A stretch of 64,000 nucleotides of DNA from Lacticaseibacillus pantheris DSM 15945 = JCM 12539 = NBRC 106106 (GTDB lineage: Bacteria; Bacillota; Bacilli; Lactobacillales; Lactobacillaceae), in assembly GCF_001311175.1 (NCBI RefSeq), contig NZ_BBAI01000001.1:154345-218344 (forward strand). Reading direction: 5' to 3'. The notes below the pieces were generated by a model. The model had not been told where the DNA came from. It ran no database searches and was given only the letters and a program-made list of their open reading frames with translations. Position numbers and translations under genes: made by a program. Positions 8,964 to 19,179 of the stretch are shown piece by piece (the stretch's first letter is position 1; every line of letters begins with the position of its first letter).

Positions 8964-9066
8964 AAAACCCCTTACATTTCGAGTTTGGTAGCAATTCTAC
9001 ATTATTTAGGCAAACCTAAAATTATCGGGGCTTTCTAAATAAAAAAATATTTTGGGAGGCGAAACA

Positions 9067-10041
9067 ATGGTCGGAATCATTCTAGCCAGCCACGGCGAAT
9101 TCGCTGCAGGCATCAAGCAGTCTGGTGAAATGATCTTCGGTGAACAGGACAAAGTCGAAGTCGTTACGTTCAAGAACGGCGAAAGTCCTGACGATCTGAA
9201 GCAACATCTTCTGGATGCAACGACTAAGTTCGAGCCCGAAGATGACGTTTTGTTTCTGATTGATTTGTGGGGTGGCTCACCATTCAACCAGGCAAGCGGA
9301 ATTTTCGAGGAACACAAGGACAAGTGGGCTATCGTTACTGGTCTGAACCTACCTATGCTGATTGAAGCATATGGTTCACGCTTGACGATGGACTCCGCTC
9401 ACGAACTGGCCGCACATCTGGTATCTGCTGGACGCGATGGTGTTAAGGTTAAGCCAGAAGCCCTCGAACCAAAGCCAAAGGCCGCACCTGCTGCTAAGAA
9501 GCACGCAGCTGCGTTGCCTGAAGGTACGGTTGTTGGTGATGGCAAGATCAAGATTGTGCTCGCACGTGTTGACTCACGTCTGTTGCATGGTCAAGTTGCA
9601 ACGAGTTGGACCAAGAGTACTGGCCCGAACCGTATTATCGTTGTTTCTGATGGTGTCGCAAACGACAAGTTACGTAAGACCATGATTACGGAGGCAGCGC
9701 CGCCTGGGGTTAAGGCAAACGTCATTCCAATTAAGAAGTTTATTGACGTTTATAACGATCCTCGATTCGGTAACACGAAGGCGTTGATTCTGTTTGAAAA
9801 CCCTGAGGACGCTTTGACGGTCATTAATGCAGGTGTGGACATTCCATCCCTGAACATTGGCTCCATGGCGCACTCTGAGGGTAAGACGGTTATCAATAAG
9901 GTTCTCTCTGTAGACCAGAAGGATGTTGATGCATTCAAGGAACTGAAGAACAAGGGCGTTAAGTTCGATGTTCGTAAGGTTCCTGCCGACAGTCCTGAAA
10001 ACCTTGATAACATGATCAAGAAAGCGGGATTTAATTATTAA
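9067..10041 (+). CDS. manX: Mannose-class PTS EIIAB fusion
   Basis: A 324-aa cytoplasmic phosphotransfer protein for the mannose/glucose-class PTS. EIIA spans residues 1-125 with phospho-His9 in ILASHGEF; an Ala/Pro/Lys-rich linker covers about 128-155; EIIB follows with phospho-His174 in [11 protein letters not shown]. The ATG at 9067 has GGAGGC 6 bases upstream, while an earlier in-frame start lacks support. It is the first gene of the IIAB-IIC-IID operon. It passes phosphate from HPr to incoming hexose and, in related bacteria, takes part in carbon catabolite control. Confidence 0.95.
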   Translation: MVGIILASHGEFAAGIKQSGEMIFGEQDKVEVVTFKNGESPDDLKQHLLDATTKFEPEDDVLFLIDLWGGSPFNQASGIFEEHKDKWAIVTGLNLPMLIEAYGSRLTMDSAHELAAHLVSAGRDGVKVKPEALEPKPKAAPAAKKHAAALPEGTVVGDGKIKIVLARVDSRLLHGQVATSWTKSTGPNRIIVVSDGVANDKLRKTMITEAAPPGVKANVIPIKKFIDVYNDPRFGNTKALILFENPEDALTVINAGVDIPSLNIGSMAHSEGKTVINKVLSVDQKDVDAFKELKNKGVKFDVRKVPADSPENLDNMIKKAGFNY

Positions 10042-10083
10042 TAGGCGCGTCTTCGCGTCCGCAATTATATAAGGAGGACCACA

Positions 10084-10881
10084 ATGTCATTTCTTTCTAT
10101 TATTGGGATCCTAATTGTGTCATTCCTCGCTGGTATGGAAGGTGTCTTGGACCAATTCGAGTTCCATCAGCCAATCTTGGCTTGCTCGTTGATCGGTCTA
10201 GCATCTGGCCACCCAGCTGAAGGTCTGGCACTTGGTGGGTCTCTCCAACTGATTGCCTTGGGCTGGATGAACATTGGTGCCGCTGTTGCACCCGATGCCG
10301 CCCTGGCTTCCGTTGCCGCTGCAATCCTGGTATGTGTTAAGAACACCAGTGTTTCCAACGGTGTTGCCTTGGCCATTCCGCTGGCTGTTGCCGGTCTGGT
10401 TCTGACCATCTTGGTACGTACTGTTGCTACCTTCCTGGCTCATGGTGCCGATGCTGCTGGTAAGCGCGGTTCATTTGCCGGTGTGTACGCATACCACTTT
10501 ATCGCTCTGTCCCTGCAGGGTCTGCGTATTGCTATCCCTGCAGCCCTGATCATGGCCGTACCTACTCACGTTGTGACTGATTTGCTGGCTGCTTTGCCAG
10601 ACATCGTTACCAACGGTTTGAAGGTCGGTGGTGGTATGATCGTTGCCGTTGGGTACGCCATGGTTATCAACATGATGGCTACGCCAGCTCTGTGGCCTTG
10701 GTTCTTCCTTGGCTTCGCCCTGGCATCCCTGTCCGAAATTACCCTGATTGGTATGGGTATTATCGGTGTTGTTCTGGCCCTGCTCTTCCTGCAGGTTTCC
10801 CCAGAATTCAACAAGACGTCTGGCGGTTCCAGCTCTGACGATGGCGGCGATCCAATCGACGACATACTGAATGACTACTAG
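10084..10881 (+). CDS. manY: Mannose-class PTS EIIC
   Basis: A 265-aa membrane component that, with IID, forms the sugar channel. It starts MSFLSIIGILIVSFLAGMEG and contains the long conserved segment GWMNIGAAVAPDAALASVAA typical of IIC-Man. Several hydrophobic helices and an acidic Ser/Asp-rich tail (SGGSSSDDGGD) are visible. GGAGG lies 7 bases before the ATG. It sits 42 bases after IIAB and 18 bases before IID, so one transcript is expected. Man-class IIC/IID proteins are also receptors for class IIa bacteriocins. Confidence 0.95.
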   Translation: MSFLSIIGILIVSFLAGMEGVLDQFEFHQPILACSLIGLASGHPAEGLALGGSLQLIALGWMNIGAAVAPDAALASVAAAILVCVKNTSVSNGVALAIPLAVAGLVLTILVRTVATFLAHGADAAGKRGSFAGVYAYHFIALSLQGLRIAIPAALIMAVPTHVVTDLLAALPDIVTNGLKVGGGMIVAVGYAMVINMMATPALWPWFFLGFALASLSEITLIGMGIIGVVLALLFLQVSPEFNKTSGGSSSDDGGDPIDDILNDY

Positions 10882-10899
10882 GAAGGGAGGAAAAAAATA

Positions 10900-11838
10900 A
10901 TGGCTAATGAAATTAAGTTAACTAAAACAGACCGTTTCTGGGTCTTCTGGAACAGTCAATTCCTCCAGGCTTCCTGGAACTACGAACGTATGCAGAACGT
11001 TGGTTGGGCCTTTGCCCTCGCACCAGCGCTGAAGAAGCTGTACAAGAGCAAGGAAGACCGTGCCGCTGCTTTGAAGCGTCATCTGGAATTCTTTAACACT
11101 CACCCATACCTGGCAGCACCTATCCTCGGTGTTGAAATGTCTCTGGAAGAAAGTCGTGCTAACGGTGCTCCCGTTACCGACCAAACTATCCAGGGTGTTA
11201 AGGTTGGTATGATGGGCCCTCTGGCCGGTGTTGGTGACCCAGTGTTCTGGGCTACTGCTCGTCCAATCTTGGGTGCCTTCACGGCATCATTTGCCCTGTC
11301 CGGTAGCTGGCTTGGTCCTATTCTGTTCTTCGTTGTATGGCAGATTATCCGTATGGGCTTCCTGTGGTTCACGCAGGAAATGGGCTACCGTCAAGGTGAA
11401 GCGATCACCAACGACTTGTCTGGTGGTTTGCTACAGAAGATTACCGTTGGTGCTTCTGTCTTGGGTATGTTTATCATGGGTGTCCTGGTTCCTCGTTGGA
11501 CGACCATGAACTTCCCAGCCGTTGTTTCTAACGTTAAGGTTGACAAGGATGCACAAGTTGACTTTACGCCACTTGTAAACGCTGCTAACCATGGTAACGT
11601 CACTGTTGGTAAGATTCGCGATGTGATTTCTTCCATCAATGGTGGGAACTCCGTAACGCCAACGAAGACCACCACTCTTGGTGATATCTTCGACCAGTTG
11701 ACACCAGGTCTGATGCCTTTGCTGCTCACCCTGTTATGTGTATGGCTGCTGCGGAAGAAAGTTAGCCCAATCGTTATCATCCTGGCACTGTTCGTTGTTG
11801 GTATCCTGGCTTACTGGGCAGGTATCCTCGGCGCATAA
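10900..11838 (+). CDS. manZ: Mannose-class PTS EIID
   Basis: A 312-aa membrane partner of IIC. The N-terminal FWNSQFLQASWNYERMQN and the block GMMGPLAGVGDPVFWATARPI are signature segments of IID-Man. C-terminal hydrophobic helices (LMPLLLTLLCVWLL, IVIILALFVVGILAYWAG) end the protein. GGGAGG precedes the ATG. A loop of about 60 residues (VVSNVKVDKDAQVDFTPL onward) is the extracellular type of insertion found in some IID proteins. An intrinsic terminator follows directly. Confidence 0.95.
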   Translation: MANEIKLTKTDRFWVFWNSQFLQASWNYERMQNVGWAFALAPALKKLYKSKEDRAAALKRHLEFFNTHPYLAAPILGVEMSLEESRANGAPVTDQTIQGVKVGMMGPLAGVGDPVFWATARPILGAFTASFALSGSWLGPILFFVVWQIIRMGFLWFTQEMGYRQGEAITNDLSGGLLQKITVGASVLGMFIMGVLVPRWTTMNFPAVVSNVKVDKDAQVDFTPLVNAANHGNVTVGKIRDVISSINGGNSVTPTKTTTLGDIFDQLTPGLMPLLLTLLCVWLLRKKVSPIVIILALFVVGILAYWAGILGA

Positions 11839-11864
11839 TGTCTCAACATTAAGTAACTGAACGG

Positions 11865-11896
11865 CAGAATCGGCTGATTGGCCGGTTCTGTTTTTC
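11865..11896 (+). terminator. Terminator of mannose PTS operon
   Basis: CAGAATCGGC / GCCGGTTCTG (one G-U pair) followed by TTTTTC. It separates the PTS genes from manO. Confidence 0.85.
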
Positions 11897-11909
11897 TTTG
11901 ACCGGTGTT

Positions 11910-11918
11910 TGCTATAAT
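11910..11918 (+). promoter_or_regulatory. Extended -10 promoter for manO
   Basis: TGCTATAAT is an ideal extended -10 element. No good -35 is present at the right distance. It lies about 45 bases before manO. Confidence 0.55.
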
Positions 11919-11963
11919 TGATTGGACGACAAGATTGATCGGCGTTGATGAGGAGGAATAATC

Positions 11964-12374
11964 ATGGTTGAAGTGGAAATATTAAACCATACCGCGGAGG
12001 GGACCTTTAAGGTTAATTCCATGGTGAGTGCTAGTGACCCCAAGCCGGGTTTTCTGATTTTGGGTGACGGTGGGCTCGAGTTCCGTGCCGATAGTGGCCG
12101 TGGCTTCATTATGATTCCGTGGGCGAACGTTAAGCGCGTTCGGGCACAGGTATACATGAAGACGCACGTCCGCGGCTTCTTTATTGACGTCGATGATGGC
12201 CGGAGTTTTAACTTTGTCGCGAGTCAGGCCGTGCCAGCCCTGCGCATCATGCGGGACCATCTGGGTAGCGATAAGCTAGTCAAGGCGGCGACACTCACCG
12301 GTACAATGGGTAAGCGCGCTCGGGGCTTGTGGCAAAACGTTACTAAACGGTTCAGCCGTAAATCAAGTAAGTAA
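11964..12374 (+). CDS. manO: DUF956 family protein (ManO)
   Basis: A 136-aa cytoplasmic protein of the DUF956 family, which almost always follows mannose-class PTS operons and is presumed to regulate them. Characteristic segments: GFLILGDGGLEFRAD, FIMIPWANVKRVRAQVY and GFFIDVDDGRSFNF. The basic C-terminus (KRFSRKSSK) is typical. AGGAGG lies upstream of the ATG. It has its own promoter, and a terminator lies between it and the PTS genes, so it can be expressed separately. The biochemical role is not established. Confidence 0.88.
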   Translation: MVEVEILNHTAEGTFKVNSMVSASDPKPGFLILGDGGLEFRADSGRGFIMIPWANVKRVRAQVYMKTHVRGFFIDVDDGRSFNFVASQAVPALRIMRDHLGSDKLVKAATLTGTMGKRARGLWQNVTKRFSRKSSK

Positions 12375-12382
12375 ATCAATTA

Positions 12383-12438
12383 GGGCCGCCTCTTTGCGGG
12401 CACGGAATTAACCGTGCTGCAACGGGGCGGCCCTTTTT
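12383..12438. terminator. Terminator after manO
   Basis: GGGCCGCC pairs with GGGCGGCCC around an inner GCACGG/CCGTGC stem, followed by TTTTT. It may also help the convergent hydrolase gene. Confidence 0.85.
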
Positions 12439-12455
12439 GCTGATGTACTCTGTTT

Positions 12456-13113
12456 TTAGGCATTGATGAACGCCCGAATGAGGTGGTAGAAGGTGTCGGT
12501 GTCGTCGATGTATGACGTGTGCGTCGCGCGGGGTACTAACCGTAAGTGGGCATCAGGTATCCCGCTGGCTAGACGGCGTACCGCGCGGAGGTGGATGTCG
12601 TCCTGCGCACCCGCGAGCACCAAAGTGGGGGCCTCAACCGCAGCCAGTTCTCTCCGAGTAATGTGGGCCCCACATTTGGAGGCCGAGCTTCTTGCGGGGA
12701 CGGCTAAGATAGTCAGCTGCTAACCGGAGCCGTTTCTGCAGGCGCAGGTCACGTGGCTGTGTATGCACACCAGCCAGCACGAGGCGGTGAATCAGCTGTG
12801 GTCGGTGTGCGGCGACTAACAATGCGCTGATACCACCGTCACCGACGCCAATGACGGTGGGGTTATTGAGGTGTAGGGTTTCAATGAACTGCTCCAGGTC
12901 GGTGGCCATTAGCTGGTAACTAATATAATCAGTGGTGCTACTTTGCCCGTGATCGCGTGTGTCCACCGCGTAGACCGTGAACCGCTGGGCGAGTTGCGGT
13001 ATTAATTGGGCAAAGCTGGTGTGGCTCGCGCCGTTACCGTGTAACAGGATGAGTGGCCGGCCGCTACCGTGCTGGGTGTAGTACAGGGTGGTGTGATTGA
13101 CCGTAATGTACAT
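12456..13113 (-). CDS. Alpha/beta hydrolase, one frameshift
   Basis: A soluble hydrolase of about 218 aa. The first frame starts [18 protein letters not shown] and contains the oxyanion segment LLHGNGASH and VDTRDHGQS. The expected nucleophile elbow GxSxG reads GVGDGG, with Asp in place of Ser, so classic serine-hydrolase chemistry is doubtful. The frame breaks at about 12660-12672 near GGGCCC. The continuation reads [18 protein letters not shown] and [12 protein letters not shown], giving the acid and histidine region, and stops at 12456. It is divergent from walR, with a Noc-site-like palindrome between them. The substrate is unknown. Confidence 0.75.
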
Positions 13114-13134
13114 ATTGAAGTCTCCTCGCCAATT

Positions 13135-13150
13135 TATTTCCCGGGAAATA
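13135..13150. promoter_or_regulatory. Noc-binding-site-like palindrome 2
   Basis: A perfect TATTTCCCGGGAAATA in the divergent gap between the hydrolase and walR, 32 bases upstream of the walR -35 box. Confidence 0.75.
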
Positions 13151-13181
13151 TTATGTGTAGACCGTGCCCATGGGTGTCTTT

Positions 13182-13210
13182 TTGCGACTCACCGGGGTTA
13201 CCGGTATAAT
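13182..13210 (+). promoter_or_regulatory. Promoter of the walRKHI operon
   Basis: TTGCGA and TATAAT with exactly 17 bases between, 34 bases before the walR start. Confidence 0.75.
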
Positions 13211-13243
13211 AGTAACAGAATAGCACCAAATGGAGGGCCGATT

Positions 13244-13960
13244 ATGGCTAAGAAAATACTCGTTGTTGATGACGAAAAACCGATTTCAGATATCGTAAAG
13301 TTCAATTTGAACAAAGAGGGCTTCGACGTCGTCACCGCGTTTGACGGTGAGGCGGCCCTGCAACAGTTTGCTGATGAGCAGCCGGACTTAATTCTCCTCG
13401 ACCTGATGTTGCCGAAAATTGACGGTCTGGAAGTGGCCCGGCGTATTCGCAAGGACAGTGACGTGCCGATTATCATGTTGACCGCTAAGGATAGCGAAAT
13501 TGATAAGGTTCTGGGGCTGGAGCTGGGCGCTGACGATTACGTCACTAAGCCATTCTCCAACCGTGAACTGGTAGCCCGGGTTAAGGCCAACTTACGGCGG
13601 CAGGACTCGACGCCGGCACCGACAGAACAAGAAGAGGCCAACAAGGATATTGAAGTTGGTGATCTGGTCATTAAACCGGAGGCGTACACGGTTAACAAGC
13701 GCGGCGATAACATCGAACTCACGCACCGAGAGTTTGAGCTACTGCACTACCTAGCACGTCATCAGGGTCAGGTAATGACCCGTGAGCACCTCCTGCAAAC
13801 GGTTTGGGGTTACGACTACTTTGGTGATGTCCGGACGGTGGACGTCACCGTGCGTCGTCTGCGTGAGAAGATTGAGGATACGCCTAGCCACCCCGAATGG
13901 TTGATGACCCGTCGCGGTGTCGGTTACTATCTGCGGAGTCCGGAATCTGATCAGGGGTAA
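13244..13960 (+). CDS. walR: Response regulator WalR (YycF)
   Basis: A 238-aa OmpR-family response regulator, the essential master regulator of cell-wall turnover in Firmicutes. Receiver domain: acidic pocket Asp9/Asp10 (LVVDDEKP), phospho-acceptor Asp53 (LLDLMLP) and a switch Lys in DDYVTKPFS. The C-terminal winged-helix domain carries the [21 protein letters not shown] block that identifies WalR. GGAGGG sits 6 bases before the ATG. It is the first gene of walRKHI-yycJ; walK follows after 9 bases. Confidence 0.97.
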   Translation: MAKKILVVDDEKPISDIVKFNLNKEGFDVVTAFDGEAALQQFADEQPDLILLDLMLPKIDGLEVARRIRKDSDVPIIMLTAKDSEIDKVLGLELGADDYVTKPFSNRELVARVKANLRRQDSTPAPTEQEEANKDIEVGDLVIKPEAYTVNKRGDNIELTHREFELLHYLARHQGQVMTREHLLQTVWGYDYFGDVRTVDVTVRRLREKIEDTPSHPEWLMTRRGVGYYLRSPESDQG

Positions 13961-13969
13961 ACATCCACC

Positions 13970-15875
13970 ATGAATAAGAAGATCCGGTTTTTTTCATTCA
14001 ATTCACTTCAAAATTGCGCTCGTGTTCATCCTCGTGGTCGTCGTGACCGTCGAGGTGATCGGGGCGTATTTTGTCAAACAGCTAGAACAACAAAACATTG
14101 ATAATTTTAAGTCCCAAATCACGATTGAAACCTACGTCGAGGATAAGGTGATCAACGCCCTGGAGGAGAGCAACACGACCAAGGCTGACCGCCAAATTCA
14201 TAATGCCCTCAATGAGTCGAGCATCATTAATTCTGCGGACATTCAGGTCGTGGATGCCAAAGGGGTTTTGCGCGGGGACAGCAACGTCAACTCGCAAACC
14301 GAAATTGGGCAAAAGAATGGCTCCACTCAGGTGAAGAATACCCTCTACACGGGCCAGAACTACGAGGGCTTCACCAACACGGGTGGATCTTCGTACTACG
14401 TGAAAATTACGCCATTGAAGAGTAGTAACTCCACCGGCGATGACAATAGTGTGATTGGTGCCATTTACATTCGCGCTAACATGAATTCGGTGTACGACAA
14501 CATCAGTTCGATTACCCGCATCTTCTTCATTGCCAGTATGGTGGCCGTGCTGCTCGGTATCTTTATCGCCATCGTGATTAGCCGGGCCATCACGCGCCCC
14601 ATTGATGCCATGAAGCGTCAAGCTAGCCGCATGGCGCAAGGGGATTACTCCGGCCAGGTACGGGTTTATAGTCAGGATGAGTTGGGTCAACTCGCCATTG
14701 CCGTCAACGACCTTTCTGTACGTGTGGAGGAGGCACAGGAGGCCAGCGAAGCCGAGCGGCGGCGGCTGGACAGCGTGCTAGCTCACATGACCGACGGAGT
14801 GATTGCGACGGACCGGCGGGGTAACGTGATTATCATCAACGAAACGGCCCTGGATTTCCTCAACATTAAGAATGAGGATGCCATTGGTATGTCCATTCTG
14901 CGGATGCTGAAGATTAACAAGGAGTACACGTTACGGGATCTGTTGGACAGCCAGACGGAACTGTTACTGACCATGGAAACTGAGGATCACCAAGAAATGA
15001 TTCTGCGGGCCGACTTTTCCATGATTCAGCGTGAGACTGGCTTTATTAGTGGTTTGGTTGTTGTGCTGCATGACGTTACGGAACAGCAGAAGAACGACCG
15101 TGAGCGCCGTCAATTCGTGTCCAACGTTAGCCACGAGCTGCGGACGCCGTTAACGTCAGTACGGAGCTACATTGAGGCCCTTAATGATGGCGCTTGGCAG
15201 GATCCGGAGCTGGCGCCCAAGTTCCTCAAGGTGACCCAGGACGAAACCGACCGGATGATCCGGATGATTAACGACCTGCTGGCCCTGTCGCGACTGGATA
15301 TGGGTACGAGCAAAATTGACATGGAAACCATCAACCTCAACGAGTTCTTTAACTACATCCTGAACCGCTTTGACATGATGCTCCAGACCGACAATGAGCA
15401 CGCTGGTGAATCACGCCACGGCTTTGTGGACGACCAGGAGCAGCCCCACAAGCAGTACACCATCAACCGCGAAATCACGAAGCGCAGCCTGTGGGTTGAC
15501 GTGGACCAGGATAAGTTCATGCAGGTGGTTGATAACATCATGAACAACGCCATTAAGTATTCGCCCGATGGGGGGACCATTACCGCCCGGTTGGTAGAAA
15601 CGAACAACCATGTTATTTTGTCCGTGAGTGACCAGGGGCTGGGGATTCCGGCCAAGGACATCAACCACGTCTTTGAACGGTTCTACCGGGTCGATAAGGC
15701 CCGCTCCCGTAAGCAGGGAGGGACCGGCCTGGGACTCGCAATCAGTAAGGAAGTTATTGAGGCGATGGGCGGCCGTATCTGGGTGGACTCCGAGGAAGGC
15801 AAAGGTAGTACCTTCTACATTTCCTTGCCTTACGAAGCGATAGCCGACGAGGGGGATGATTGGGATGAAGCTTAG
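13970..15875 (+). CDS. walK: Sensor histidine kinase WalK (YycG), frameshift in codon 8-9
   Basis: A membrane sensor kinase paired with WalR. The ATG at 13970 opens MNKKIRFF, but a run of seven T (13988-13994) shifts the frame; with six T it reads on as HSIHFKIALVFIL into the long frame. The protein then has two membrane helices around an extracellular loop, HAMP (SRAITRPIDAMKR), PAS, the H-box VSNVSHELRTPLTS with phospho-His, the N-box, and the G-box GGTGLGLAIS. About 635 aa including the repaired N-terminus. The gene is essential in related bacteria, so the shift is most likely a sequencing error. The end overlaps walH. Confidence 0.95.
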
Positions 15876-17205
15876 AAGCTTAATACTACGACTGTTATTA
15901 ATCATGTTGGTCGGCATTAGCCTCGCGCTAACCTGGTTCATCTGGTATAACCCGTCAAACTTTGCCCGGCAACAGAATAATGACGTGACGGTTGAAAAGA
16001 CCACGCGCACCACCAACCAGGAGATTAAGCGCGACACCTTCCTGCCCACGGGCGTGTTGTGGCAGGGTGCGCAGCAAAAGTATCAGCTCGGTTCGACGGG
16101 CACGGGGATGGCCGCACGGGCGCGCAAGGCGGTCGCTAAGTGGCGCGTGGCCAAAGTTGGTGCGCAAAAGCAGTTGTCGGTGGCTGAGTACGACCGCTTG
16201 TTGACGGAGCCACAATCACTGCAGCTAACCTATCAGGGTACAGTATCGTGGACCTTGATGCGCAAACTGTTCTTTGGGGATAATAGCAAAGCCGATGCCA
16301 GCTACTCCTTTGACCGGATTGTTTTTGACACCGAGAACCAACGGACTTACCTGGTGAACGATTACCACGAAACGTCCCGGCGGCTGGTCATCAAGCAACC
16401 AAATTACGGTGCAATTGCGGACCTGCTGGGCGCAGCCACAACTAAGTACAAAGTTACTGAGCAACGCTTTGATCACCACGAGGTGGCATTACTGGACCAA
16501 AGCATCACGGTGCAGCCACAAACCTACCTGATTGATAAGCAGAGCGCGACGCATTACATCTCTTTGCTGATGACGGATAATACGTCGACCAGCGCCGTGG
16601 ATACCAAGCAAATCGGGAACCAGACGGTCTACACCGTCAATAGTAATCAGCGCTTGGCGGTGGATAAAAATGATAGCTTGATGCAGTATGAGGACTTTGC
16701 GGCGTCAGCTCCGGCACAAACGTATAGCGGCGTGCTTAGTTCGGCGTTTAACGCGCTGTCGAGCCTCAGCTTTGCCAGCACTCAGGGAATCCGTTACTTT
16801 AGCTACAGCACGCAGGACAGCGCGGTCACGTTCCGCACGTACGTCCGCGGGTTGCCGGTGTTCAACCAAACCTCGAACGGCACCGTGCGCGTTGTGCACA
16901 CAACGAGTAGTAAGCGCATTGAATTTTCCGGCAGTAACCTTGAGGCGGCCATACCGACCTCACAAACCGCGGTTGAACTACCGGCGGCGAGTGAGGTGTT
17001 GGCAAAGTTGCAGAGCCTAGGCGCACAGCCCAGCGATATTGATGACCTGACGGTGGCCTACAAGTGGCAACGCGACACCAATAGCGGCCTGGTAGTGAAC
17101 TTGATGCCGACCTACTACGTGAACGTCAACGGGACTTACGTTGACTACGCGGATTTGGTTGACGGCCGGGTCGACATTACGACGCTCATTAACACGGGCA
17201 ATTAG
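15865..17205 (+). CDS. walH: WalH (YycH), WalRK regulator
   Basis: A membrane-anchored extracytoplasmic protein of about 446 aa that tunes WalK activity. One N-terminal helix (SLILRLLLIMLVGISLALTW) is followed by a long extracellular domain ending HITTLINTGN-like (DGRVDITTLINTGN). I prefer the ATG at 15865, which has GGGGG 9 bases before, over an in-frame ATG three codons earlier. It overlaps the end of walK, indicating translational coupling, and walI follows after 11 bases. Confidence 0.9.
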   Translation: MKLRSLILRLLLIMLVGISLALTWFIWYNPSNFARQQNNDVTVEKTTRTTNQEIKRDTFLPTGVLWQGAQQKYQLGSTGTGMAARARKAVAKWRVAKVGAQKQLSVAEYDRLLTEPQSLQLTYQGTVSWTLMRKLFFGDNSKADASYSFDRIVFDTENQRTYLVNDYHETSRRLVIKQPNYGAIADLLGAATTKYKVTEQRFDHHEVALLDQSITVQPQTYLIDKQSATHYISLLMTDNTSTSAVDTKQIGNQTVYTVNSNQRLAVDKNDSLMQYEDFAASAPAQTYSGVLSSAFNALSSLSFASTQGIRYFSYSTQDSAVTFRTYVRGLPVFNQTSNGTVRVVHTTSSKRIEFSGSNLEAAIPTSQTAVELPAASEVLAKLQSLGAQPSDIDDLTVAYKWQRDTNSGLVVNLMPTYYVNVNGTYVDYADLVDGRVDITTLINTGN

Positions 17206-17216
17206 GGGGGATACCA

Positions 17217-18029
17217 ATGGACTTTCGACGCATTGAGTGGATTTTACTGATCGTCTTTCTGTGCATGGATATCTTCCTTGGGTGGAGTCTGGTGCAGAAT
17301 CGCCAGGTGTTTATGTCCGCTAGTACGACGGGCGCGACGACCGAGACCTTGTCGGAGATGAAACGTGACCAGATTTCGCTGCCGCCGTTGGGTAAGACCA
17401 AGAGTAGCGGCTCATACCTAGCTGGGCACAGCGATAACACGGTCTTGCAAAGTAGCACCAGTAACACAGTTCGGACCAGCAATACGACCACAACGGTTAA
17501 GACGACGAACGGTGTGGAGCAGTTAACGGCCAAGCTCAAGACGCCATTAGCGTTGAGCCGTAAGGGCATTGCTAGCCAGGTGCGCAAGTTTGCTACCGAC
17601 ACCAACAACGTGTGGCGCGGTAATCAGTACGAATTTGAACCGAGCATGAGCGGGCGATCGACGTACGTGTTCTGTCAGAAAACGCGTTATGGCGTAATCG
17701 TGGATGGTCATGGTCGGCTGGAGGTTACGGTTCGTGACGATAAGGTTACCGGCTACACCCAAACGTACGCCACGAACGTCACGACCATGCACCGGTCGCA
17801 GAAGTTAATTAGTGCCCGCGAAGCCGTACTGACGCTTTATCGATCAAACGAAATTGTGAATAATTCGACGGTTACGTGGACCAAGCTGGGTTATACGGAG
17901 CTGCTGACAACCAAGGGCACCACCGTGTATATTCCCGCGTGGTACGTGGGCATATCGAGCAAGAACTCCAAGAACGTGACGGTGCGCAAAGTTAACGCCA
18001 TGAGCAAAGCGGTGATTAAGGACCGCTAG
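17217..18029 (+). CDS. walI: WalI (YycI), WalRK regulator
   Basis: A 270-aa bitopic membrane protein that works with WalH at the membrane to control WalK. It starts MDFRRIEWILLIVFLCMDIFLGWSL, the typical YycI N-terminal helix, followed by an extracellular region with a YycI fold ending in WYVGISSKNSKNVTVRKVNA. GGGGGG lies 6 bases before the ATG. The Ser/Thr-rich stretch at about residues 60-105 is low complexity. Confidence 0.9.
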   Translation: MDFRRIEWILLIVFLCMDIFLGWSLVQNRQVFMSASTTGATTETLSEMKRDQISLPPLGKTKSSGSYLAGHSDNTVLQSSTSNTVRTSNTTTTVKTTNGVEQLTAKLKTPLALSRKGIASQVRKFATDTNNVWRGNQYEFEPSMSGRSTYVFCQKTRYGVIVDGHGRLEVTVRDDKVTGYTQTYATNVTTMHRSQKLISAREAVLTLYRSNEIVNNSTVTWTKLGYTELLTTKGTTVYIPAWYVGISSKNSKNVTVRKVNAMSKAVIKDR

Positions 18030-18047
18030 GCTGGTACGGCATCAAAT

Positions 18048-18063
18048 GGTTACACGTGGAACA
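18048..18063. promoter_or_regulatory. parS-like site A (ParB/Spo0J)
   Basis: GGTTACACGTGGAACA matches the parS-type sequence TGTTTCACGTGGAACA at 14 of 16 positions, in the gap between walI and yycJ. It is the weakest of three candidates. Confidence 0.35.
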
Positions 18064-18188
18064 CTTTTGGGGAATTACCAGCTAAACACACGTCGGCATG
18101 GGTGCGCCGTGGTTTACCAATACCCAAAAGTGATAGAATGGCAACAATGACGGTCCGTTATATGGACCGTGCAACGGAGGTAATGACG

Positions 18189-19005
18189 GTGACGACATCA
18201 GACGCTGATTTTGGCATGCGTGTTTGCGTTCTGGCTAGTTCCAGTTCGGGTAACACTACTTACATTGAAACACCCCACCATAAGGTTCTGGTCGACGCCG
18301 GCTTTTCCGGGAAAAAGATTGCGGCGCTACTGGCCAGTATCGGTCGGGATCTCACTGACGTTGATAGTTTGTTCATAACGCACGAGCATACGGATCACGT
18401 GCAGGGGATGGGGGTGCTCGCGCGGCGCTACCCGCACTTGCGCATATACGCGAATGAGGGTACGTTTGCGGCTTTGCCTAAAAGCGTGGGTAAATTACCC
18501 TACGACCAACTATCCATCTTCAAACGGGGCACCACGCTGACCCTTGGCGATCTCGACGTCGAGAGTTTCGGCGTCTCCCACGACGCGGCGGAACCACAGT
18601 TTTATCAGTTCCACCACGACGATAGGGCGTTCACAATCCTGACCGATACGGGCTACGTTTCGGACCGGCTAGCGGGGACCATTCGTGACAGCGACGCTTA
18701 CCTTATGGAGCTAACCACGACTTAACGATGTTACGCGACGGGCCGTACCCGTGGGGCCTCAAGCAGCGCATTATGGCTCAGAGGGGCACCTGTCCAACGC
18801 CGATGGTGCGGCAGCACTCATGGACGTGATTGGGCCGCGAACGAAGCGTATTTACTTGGGTCACCGTTCTGCACATAACAACACCAAGCCGTTGGCACAC
18901 CAAACCGTGGCGGACATGTTATTGGCGGAGGGGTTACCCGTGGGGCACGATTTTAGCCTGTTAGACACGGAACGCGAAACCCCCGAGGCGTTATTTACGG
19001 TATAA
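18189..19005 (+). CDS. yycJ: YycJ/WalJ metallo-hydrolase, two frameshifts
   Basis: A metallo-beta-lactamase-fold exonuclease-like protein, last gene of the wal operon in many Firmicutes and linked there to DNA repair and wall metabolism. It reads RVCVLASSSSGNTTYIETPHHKVLVDAG, then the metal motif HEHTDH. At about 18707 the frame is lost; adding one G after ATGGAG restores ANHDLTMLRDGPYPWGLKQR. A second base is missing in GGGG near 18783, after which GHLSNADGAAAL continues to 19005. GGAGG supports the GTG at 18189; ATG at 18216 is also possible. About 270 aa as repaired. An extended -10 (TGATAGAAT) upstream may allow separate expression. Confidence 0.9.
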
Positions 19006-19179
19006 TTGAATTGGTGGCCAGATACCTAGCTAATGGGCATCTGGTCACTTTGCGTTATGTGACCAAAATTTACCGGTACCGTCATATTTTCATCATATAT
19101 TTCCGGTATTATGAGAATATATAGAAAGTGATGACTACACGTGTGAAGGGGGTTAGGGTGGCACTGGCCACACTATAAT

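Noticed and set aside
8881..9066. Sigma-54 promoter for the mannose PTS operon
   Set aside because: No GG-N10-GC element with the required context was found; a sigma-A pair with 17-base spacing fits better.
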